Assembly: GCA_036571765.1 (NCBI GenBank)
Contig: BROE01000020.1
Span: 5,242,612 to 5,306,611, forward strand
Origin: Plecoglossus altivelis
Lineage: Eukaryota; Chordata; Actinopteri; Osmeriformes; Plecoglossidae
Reading direction: 5' to 3'
Length of the DNA: 64,000 nt
The notes under the pieces were generated by a model. The model made no database searches and was not told the origin of the DNA. It was given only the letters and a program-made list of their open reading frames with translations. This document shows positions 24,501 through 34,649 of this stretch, in pieces; position 1 is the first letter of the stretch; each line of letters starts with the position of its first letter. Position numbers and translations under genes: made by a program.

Positions 24501-27500
24501 CCTCACCAAGCGGTACCACAACAGACTGACATCACATCCTACAGGAGATGCTCCGACCTCTCTGCACTATCTGGAAGCCCGAATGGTTCGATCCTACCAT
24601 CGCGACGGACGAAGCATTTGTCCGGATCTTTTTTTCGTCTTACGGTGACAACTTTGTCGTTTTGTTCCGTAGTTGAAGAGCTCTCTCTTCTTTGCTGTCT
24701 GCTGCTGCTGCGTGTAGGAGACTGTCACTGTGCGAAGCTGACACTGCACAGAACGCCAGCTTTGTTGTCATCCACTCGATCTGCACCGACACTTAGAAGA
24801 GAACACGGTCTGTTACGTTTTGAATGACGTGTGGCGAACGGAAAGGACTTTTAGAATACTCTGGGGGGGAAAAATGAGATCATTCGTTGTGTGGGTGAGT
24901 GCAAATGTATGATCATGATTAGGTTTGTCTGGAACTATAACCAATCAGTCTGCCTACACGCAGCAGATCATTGCAGTGATTCGGTTGAAGCAACAAGCTG
25001 GCAAACCTGCGTTGGAGTACACATAGGCCCCCGCGTTCCTTGATTTATGCCAGCCTGGGGTTACAGAAAGGTGAGGTGAAATAGCTGCCTGCTGAAAGCG
25101 CAGGACGCATCTATCAAGGAAGGCTGTCGAATGACACGATCAAATAACAGGGAGGATAGAAGCCTTGTCCCCTGCTGCTAAAGTCATCTGCCAACTTTTC
25201 TTTTCATCCAGTTGTTACATCAAGACTCATGATGCAGGAAGACTCATCAATTCTAAATTTAGGGGAGAGATTTTCTGTTGAGAAAAGCCATGAGTAAGCG
25301 CGCACCCTTGGAGCGATACCAGTTGAATATTCCCAGCAAGCCGCAAGTCTTCCCCTAACTAGATCATTGATCATCGAGTACTTTCATCTCTGATATTCAC
25401 CAATGGTTTCTATGCCCTTGCCGGTAAGGCTATCTGAGCTACTACAGTAAGATGCTGAATCCCTTATCAGCTGGTTCTAATCCTCAACTCGTTTCTCAGA
25501 CTCTCCATGTCTCCTCTGACTGTCTGCGTGACACGGAGGCTAGAAATCAAGCCCGCTTGTATTTCTTTCCAAATGTAGCCACCGTGGTTGTTCTGCATCT
25601 GACGTGTGTTTGTGAGTGATTCAGACCAGACCAGCCTGAGGCAGAGACCATGAGCTTTTCTTAGCCACTTTGTGTCACTCTGTTTTGATATTTCCATCCA
25701 GCTGGGCTTTAATATCTCCACCCTGCTCCAGCAGCACAGGCTAAGGATGTTGAACCAAACCTTCCTGTATGTTTAGTTAGATACGCTAGAGGCACATGGT
25801 TACATCGAAGTGTTCGCCGCTCGCGTTTGTCTCTACCAAACAGTAAAAAGAAAAGATTTGATGTGAGAACTGTCGTAAAAAGTTAATGACAAATGATGAC
25901 AAGGGACCTTGTGATAAAATGCTGCCAGCGCACAGTCAGCAGTCCTGCAGCAGGGCTAGTATCTACTAACCCATCAACGTTTGCCTCGTTCTTTCTGCCT
26001 TCCCTGCAGTTTTTCGGAACCTCGTCCCCCCCCCCAGTTGTGACACCGGGTGGGTGTTCATAAATTCAACTTTTGCAAAGATCGGATGAGACGCCTGTGA
26101 ACCACCAGCTGGCAGCTTGCCTGAGGACAGGATTCATGATCAAAAAGGCCATTAGCTGTCAGGAAGAAAAACGTCGGGCAGCTTTTTCGGTGATTTGGAA
26201 AGCAGGTTGCGTCATAGCGGAGCGCTCCTGCCACGACAGAGGAGCACCGGTCCCTGATGGCTGAGGAGCCAAGCTTCAGTCCCGACTCTGTGGATCTATG
26301 AGACTGCGTGATGCGATGCACATGGGTGCCCTCGATACAAGCCCCAGTTTCATGGCTCTGTTTTTCCCTCCAATGAGAAGTTCAACAGGAAACAGGGTCT
26401 CGCTGCTGTGGTTCAAGCCAGTGAACAAGAAAATAGAAACAAGTGTCAGGTCTCAGGGTTTCAACAGCGTGTTTGTGAAGTTGGGGCTTTTGCAAGAGCG
26501 GAAGGAAGCGACCATTGCTGAAAGCGTCCTTGAGTCTGAAAAATGACTGTCAGTTCCACAATATTTGCTTATTTTTCCGACGCCAAACAGGCCGCAATTT
26601 ATCTACCGCTGCGCTTTTGACAGCCTCACAATACCCGGCTGGTTAATTGCAGTAATATTTCAAAGCCCAAGGAATAAAAAAAGTGACGTTAGCATTTATG
26701 GGGGTTAACGCACGACGGTCCTCGCGCGGACCTCCGTCGATCATCGCAAGCCAACCGCACGCAGCAGAGGATTGCAGTGTTTAGCTAGGCACGCTGCCAT
26801 AGGCTGCGAGCGCTTTGGCCCCCCCTCTCCGACGTGGTCCCGCATCGCTCTGCAGACAGGTCACTATGCGGCAGGGACCAGCCTTTGTGTGTGGTTCACT
26901 GATGCTCATTACTCGCGTCCTGCGAAACTGTTGGATATTGTGTGGTTTCCCAGGAAGACCGGCCCTGCTCTGATCCGCAGCATTCTGTGACAGTAATTAG
27001 GATGCATTCAGCGGCTGTGCAGCCATGCTAAAGCAGGGCCTAGGAGACAGCGAGAGGCTTTTATGCACACACCCGCAGAGAAAGAGGAGGAAGGGAGTTT
27101 CTCTCCAACAGCCATGTGGATGAAATCCACCATGCAGAGATTAGGGGGATGATGATATGAGTAATTAATGGTTCTATGGGGGTCTAGTAAGGCCGGTGAA
27201 CAAGCAGCTTTCAGATTTGTCTTTGTCACACCCTATGTACCTTCGCTATCTACCATTCCCCCGTCTACGGCACAGGAAAAGGGCGATATTCAACATTAAA
27301 AGTCACCGGTGAAGAGCTGGGTCCGTAAGGTCAGCGTGCGGAAAACATCTTGCTTCAGACTCTGGCGATCGTGTTCCGGCATCGCTGTCTTTCTGCTACG
27401 CGCCACAGATGGACCGAGCTCATCTCTAGACCTAATAGTCCATAAGGTTATTACAGAGAGACGCTACAGCCCAGCCAAGCTCTGCAGACCGCAGGCTCAG

Positions 27501-30500
27501 ACACCCACTGAGAGGAAGATATGTTTACCCAAGCCCCTTCCCTCCCTCCCGGTTATTAGATCAACATGGAGCACATCTACGAAGGGTAATCTGCATGCTG
27601 CTTGTAATGGGATCTGATACAACGATGCCTCGGAGTCATCCTGACTGAAGACTCCCTGTTTCCTTCTGTCTGATCCCTTTGAAGAATCCCAATCATGGCG
27701 TCTGTCTGTTGCAGTGCTCTCTCCTCTCCATCTCGCTCCTCTTCTACAAAACATTCTTCCTCCTCCCTCCCCGCTCTCCCCGCCCTCTCTCCTTCCCAAG
27801 CTCACCCTCACCGCTCCACTTTCCGTCTCTCCCGGACCTTTCCAATGGCCTCCTGCCATTGGTGGAGTGTCGTGCCCTGGGGGGATCATGTGCCACTCTG
27901 CTCAGTGGAAGCACGTCCTCCCAGAGCGGCGGCGAGACAGCCGCTCGCACCACCACGCCAACGGATGACAGGCACACGGCTCAGTGCGCCCCGGCCACGC
28001 AACCCTGCAGACGTCCCGCCCTCTTTTCACTTCCCATCAGGCTCGGATGTCGGTGACATCACAGAAGGGGGGCGGGGCTTTCCGTGCGACACGTCTGTCA
28101 TTAATTTGCCCTCAGACTCAGGAGCTCAAAACCCCCAAATCCTAATTGTGTTTGTCTCTACTTAGGGCTTAATGAGGAAATTAGATTCACTGGCGTTATC
28201 ACATTGATATCAGTTTCCGTGGGATAGGTTTAGTTCCTGGTCCTGATGGAACCCGACCACAGCACCGAACCCATGGTTACAGCCATCTTGTTTGAACAAG
28301 CCTCTGCTGCTGACAGATACGAACAGCCTTACAGAAGGCGCTTGAATGCATGGGCATCAAATGATAAAAGCCCCTTTTAACATTGAGGTAATGTAAACAA
28401 CAGTAAAGTGAAGTAAACCCCTGTGACTGAGTATACCCGTCTGTCTCTAAATCACAATGCTGTTTCTCTGGCCCCAGAGCTGAGGAGTGTAGGACGCTGT
28501 GGGGAAGGAGGAGAGTGAGTTTTCCAGGCTGTACTCTATTTCGGTGGTTTATCGCTGTGCTTCATCAAAGCCGCGGCGGTGCCACTTTGCCAGAGGAGAG
28601 GAGAGAGAGGACGATACGTCAAACTTGGTGTCTTGCTGAGGCAACGGTCAATGAAGCAAAGACAAGGGGCTCAGGTGAAGGGGGGGGGGGGGCGCAGGGG
28701 CCCCAGACTACTTCTGAGGAGAGATAACAAGGCCTAGCTTCCACCTCTGTGCCCTGCACAGGTCTGAGGACTGTGATTTCCCATTGCAGCTGAGCACAGC
28801 AGAGAGCGAGTCACGACTCGGTCCTGGCGATGGTGACGGGGTCCGCGCGCTGGCCTCGGAGGTTTTCCGCCAGTTTTCGTTTTAGTGCTTGGCTGTAAGT
28901 GCCATGCGAGTCCCTGAGTGATGTGTGGGGGTGATGGATGGGTGCGTGCGTGCGTGTGTGTGTAGGGGGTGTTCGTGTGTGTGTGCGCGTGTGTGTTGGT
29001 GTGAGTGCCCTGTAGAGATTGATGAGAGCTTTCAGCATAACAGTGCCATTTCACTCCACCAATTTAAGCCGACCTACAACAGGCTTATCAGTTCAGCGCA
29101 GCCACCTAGTCACGTTGGAAAAACAACATAGGCCCCAACTCAACTCGCGTTCATGCTTTTGCAGCATTCATCCAAAAAAGAGCAGCCTGTGTTGAATACA
29201 TCACACGGAGCTGGATGAATTACCAGCCATTGACTTCATGAATGCAGGAAGAAAGCAGGCAATCATTCGGTTGCGAACTTCTGAACACGATTCTCTGTCA
29301 TTTGGGGCTAAATAAAAACACAGAGGGATGAGCTGAGACGTGTGAAGAACTAGTCCCAGACACATTGTGTCACACGTTCAGTGTTTGGGTGTACAGCAAG
29401 GGAAGCCTTCGGTGCATTTAAATAAATGTTCTCGGCAAGGCGTGGATAGTCATTTTCTCCTGATTTTTATTTCAAGCAGAACATTTACCCAGAAGTGGTG
29501 CTTGACTGGTGTCTGCGTATGCTGTCTTCTTCGTGTCGAGCGGTGGTAAAAGAAATCGTTTTACTTTCAGCGGAATATAGCCGTGGTGTACAGACGGTTA
29601 CTGAACGGCACGGTGTAGGCACGTGCAGATGAAACTGCCGTCGTCTCAAAGCGCATCTTCCACGAGGCTGCCGACGCGAAGACCTGAATAAGCTCGGCTT
29701 ATTGTACCCTGTGGTGTAATTATGCGTGTTTACGATGGAGATTCATTTGACCGTGCTTTTAAACTCCCACTCTCGTAGGATGCGATGATTACATGGGGTA
29801 TTGTCCGGTGGCTTTGTGCATTGCCACATTGCCAGGCTGTTCTATTTAGTCCAGGAGATGTGGGCACAGTTCATGCTTTGCTAAGCAGCACACCCACACC
29901 TGGCACTGTGACCAGCCAGCCACTGCAGCCTCTTTCCAAGGCACGACTCAGCGCCATATGCTTAAAACGCTAATGAAAGCTAACTTGTGCTGCCGGACAG
30001 CCTGTCCAATTAGCTGCCTGCAACGGAAAACAAATTCAATTTGTTTATCTTGCGGAGAAAGCACAGACGTATCGATGCCTCCTCTTGTCTAACGATGATG
30101 AACAACACTTTGAGCTTGATGTTAATTCGTGGGATGCTGAGAAGCTCGTTAAGGTCAGAGGGGAGCAGAACTCCAAATGTGAAGGATGGATGAAAATAAA
30201 CTGATGGGTTGGACCGGGCTACCTTGGTCAACGCGTTGCTCGTTTGTTGCCTCTTCCTGTTTCAATAAAGCTTTTCAATGAAAACAACGTTGTACTGTAT
30301 CAAGGTGTCCATTAAGACTGAGTTGCTGAGCAGAAACCTCATTTGGATTGTCAGACAAAGATCCACAGGTGTTCAGCATGTACTCGGATGCGCAGACGGG
30401 GTTAGCGTCTGTAGAACAATTATTGCCACCGACTATGTCAAGCATAATAAATTAGCAGTGGCAGCAATTTCCTGCTTCCAGGTTGTCCACAGAGGAGATC

Positions 30501-33500
30501 AGGTTAAAATTTTAGCCTTCTCAAACGCAGCCTCTTTGTTCTGCTCTAACAGTGGAGAGGGCCGTTAATGAAAAAGCTCCACGCTACCCACGCTGTACCT
30601 CAGTACGCTCATGAAACTAATTACACGACTCAACAATCACTTTTACTCCGTAAAAAGCTTGGGTCTGCCACCATTGTGCCTAATTATTTTCCCAGCAGCT
30701 CATCATCGCTGATTAACTCTAAATCGCTCAAGCTACAAAGCGAACCACGTCACGCGAATCCGAACCGCACAAGTCCATCACCTCTAATCACCTTGCGAAA
30801 GTTTACTTTGGAGATCTTAGTAGCGTTCCTCTTGATATTATTCAGACCGCCAGGGACATTGTTCTAACAACACCGAAAGGATCCGATTCCCATTAAGCAC
30901 GGTGACTGAGTGAACTCTGCCCTCTGTGGATGATCACCCACGGCCGCCCTGCTTTAATTAGAAAAACTCCCATGCTTGTGAAAGAGAAGTTAGAGTATTG
31001 AGATTCGGACCCATAATAAGCAGTGGTGTGTCACTAGAACTGCTCTATTAGACGTGTCCTCTGAGCCTCTAGAGCGTCAGAACTGGAGCAGTCAAGTCAT
31101 GACAAGCCTAGTGAGCCAGAGGCCCGTGAGACCAGGGGGGGGGGGTTTAGAGGGAAGGGTGATGCTTGGTCCACACAATCCTGTCAGAATACTGCTGTCA
31201 GCGATGGTGTCTGCAGTGGGGCCCGGCAGTGTCGTTGTGAAATAACCGAGATAACTTCGGTCGTAGGCAACGCGTGTGGACCAGCGCAACGCGTGATACT
31301 ATTTGTTAAAATAGTATCAAACCACTTAAGAGTGGTTTGAGTGGCACTCTTGTGTCTTTCTTGTGCGTTCTCTCAGTACGGTGTGTATATTTTAGGATCC
31401 AGGTCGTACACGATGTCGGTGTTCGTTTCGAAATATCCACCAGATAAGTGTTGAAAATCCTGGCTACTGACATGCTGAATATCACACCCCGAGATAAGAG
31501 AAGGACAGGCGTTGCCATGGCAAAGCTAAACACGTTCACTTTGGCGAGTCCCACATATAACACCGTCTCTGGTTGCCATTAAAACTTGTGTACAAGATGT
31601 CCAGATGGCGGGCAGTGTACAGACAATGGCCCGTTCAGCTTCTCGACCTGCCAAGGCCTCCTCATTCCACATCAGTAGAACGGGGGAGAACAAGCCCACA
31701 CGTCGCCACGCTGGCTTCGCCGCCAACATGTTGAAAGGTCATCCTGCCGGGAAACGAATGACCCGAAAGCTCCGTCGCTACGACAGGATATTGATCCGCT
31801 CTGTGCAGTCGTGACAATAACCGACCTTTTCCTTGACCGACGCAAAATGCTGCATGCTGAAACCAATTAGGTATATGGGGCCATCTGGTATTTTTCTCAT
31901 TTACACACGCCGAATATCTTTGTGCTGCCACTGTCAGCAGGCTGTTCTCCATATTGGGTGAAGCCGATGGTGTATGTTGGCTAGCAGCTAGAGTCTTTGA
32001 GCGGAAAGATGCTGATTGGCTTCCAGCGTGGTCATTAGTTTAAGATGTCTTGCGATTGGCTGCAAGAAGCTGTTGGGAATCTTCTGCCCCGTAAAGTAAA
32101 CAAGATGGAAAGTGCCAATTCGATTTCAGAGCTCGCTGCATCGATTAGGACCATCTAAAGTGGGCGAAAACCTTCAGCAAAGGCATTGAATCCGTTGGTG
32201 AGACAATGCTATTCCAAAGATAAACACTGGTAATCACACCTCCTTACGTCTCCTGGAGACGTACAGCTTGTACGGCTTCACTCTTTCCTTTCATTTCAAT
32301 ATCCCTCTCCTTCTATTCTGGAACGAATGGGAAATCTGCTTCATGAAATGGAAATAAGTAACTAAACAGTTGGGAACTTTCAACAACTGGTGACGTTTCT
32401 GTATTTCCCCCACTGTGCCACGCGGCGTTAACACAAACTGTCTGTGTGGCTTGTTGACAGCAGCGCGCCACTTTGTCAGTCAATGTGTTGTAGCAACATC
32501 AGATGTCTTCGCCGGGGTGAGGATGAGGGGCCGTCTCTGGGCATGGCAGCGGAGAGACAGAAATAGGCTGTCTCGGTCGGAGGTGTGACCATGTCGAGAA
32601 GCGCTCGGAGATGCCTCGCCAAGACGGACTGGCAACGCGTGCTAACGACAAGCTGACTGTTAAGCAGCGAGCTGTGGTTACTGTAGGTAATGTAGCACGT
32701 CCCAGAGAGAGAGGGTGTGCTCTCACTCTTCTCACTGTTGTCTTAGGCTAGTTGAGATAGCTGACACTGTGCGATTTGTGGTCCCAGGACCCTGCCCGCG
32801 TTAAATTCTCTCGCGCATTTCTTGCGCGTGGCTCGGCTACAGATGATTATTATGATTAACGTCTTGATCTATTACCCGTTTCCCCTCATGGCAATAAATA
32901 ATAATTGTATTTTTTTTGTCATCGCAAATCATATTTCTGCTGTGCGTGACATTCTCTCTGCTCATTTCTCCACCGTGTCTAATTTTCGAGCTTGTTGTTT
33001 TGTTGCCCATAAATCAGTCATTGTGGTGTAATAGGTACTGGACAGCACAAGGTTGCCAGGCAGAAGGAACTGTTGATTGAATCTCGACTTCAATAGGATG
33101 AAAGAGGCCTGTTGAATGCTGGTAGGCTGTATTTTGTCGAAGGTTTTTTAAGGTCTTGCTTATGTGTAACCAGTGTGTGCTTTGGGATGAATGCAAGAAG
33201 AAAAGGGATTAATTAGTGGTGTGGTAACATTTTTACTGGTCAGAAAAGGTCCTTTAAAACTGCAATTTGAGTACTCAGTACGACTAATGGTTGATGTGTA
33301 GGTGATAGCACTTGTGATGACTGATACTCTAACTTCACATCGCCTGCCACTATAAACGGAGCTGTGCGACCATGCTGTCAAATAGAACATGCATGAGCAA
33401 ATGGACTCTTTTGCCTCCCTTTCGGTGTCTCTCTCTCATTCATTCAAGCACCACACAAACAGAGAGAGAGAGAGCAAGAGAGAGAGCAAGAGAGAGAGAG

Positions 33501-33642
33501 AGCAAGAGAGAGAGAGAGAGCAAGAGAGCGAGAGAGCTAGAGAGAGAGAGAGCAAGAGAGAGAGAGAGAGCAAGAGAGAGCAAGAGAGCGGGAGAGAGCT
33601 AGAGAGAGAAAGAGCAAGAGAGAGAGAGAGAGCAAGAGCGAA

Positions 33643-33691
<49 letters not shown>

Positions 33692-34616
33692 CAAGAGCGA
33701 AAGCAGAGAGAGGAGGAAGGAGAAGAGAGATGGGAGAGTGAGTAGAGTGATCCCAGATGAGTCCCTCCAGGGTGAATGTGATGAATCACCACGTCTCTCT
33801 TCATTACTTAATCCCGGCCGAGCCTGAGCTCGCTCCTTCTTCCCCCTCCAGAGACGCAACGACGGGACACTCAAGGTGACAAACCATAAGAGAGAGAAGG
33901 AGAGACAGGGGACATATCCGTACGTCCCCATCATCCTCCCCGGCCCTCCCCAGCTTCCTCCTTGGAGAGCCGGGGAGGATTTCATTTCTCTCAATAGGCC
34001 CCGGTTACATAACCCTCTAATGCAGCGTGGCGTCCTGATCGCTTCACTCCCGGCGCCCATTTTGCAGTTACATCTGCGAGCGCTTGGGTTTGCTGGAGTT
34101 TAGGAAGTAAGTGTTGAGCTGAGAGCAGCTGTAATGGGCCTCTGACTGCTGTCTTTATAGCCGAGCAACATGCACCAGAGATGCTCGTTCGCTCGAGACT
34201 GCGAGCAGCGCCACAAATCATAGGCCGACGCAAGTTCGGCCAGCAACTTTTTACCTCTAATAGTTGTAAAAAAAAATAGTGCGCTTCACGAGTTTTCGCC
34301 TGGCTAAGCGCGCATACGCTGTTGACTACCCGGTCCTAAACAGGTTTACGATCAGCCAATGAGGACATGGGGAGGTGAGCCTGGGAGATGAGTGACAGGA
34401 GAGAGAGACTTATAGAGGCTAGCTGTTGTAGCCCACTCAGGGTTATAACATCACCCTGTCAAGCATACAAACCAGCCGGGACCGTCTCCACTCCCCTGGG
34501 TTATTGATCGGCAGGTTTGAAGCTGCCACTACGTATACCAATCCTTCTGTGCTGTGATGGGTCTCTGGTGTCTAAACAGTCTCTCTAAGAAAACGTTGAA
34601 TGGCATCCGTTCTTGG

Positions 34617-34649
<33 letters not shown>

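Noticed and set aside
24585..24596. GGTTCGATCCT, a perfect tRNA B-box
   Set aside because: No A-box, cloverleaf or anticodon arm at the right distance upstream.
27497..28165. 130-156 aa open frames on both strands in syn2 intron 1
   Set aside because: Pro/Ser/Arg-rich composition of CT-rich DNA, overlapping frames on both strands, no recognised domain.
33389..33804. Open frames of Arg-Glu or Leu-Ser repeats
   Set aside because: Pure translation of GA minisatellite on both strands.
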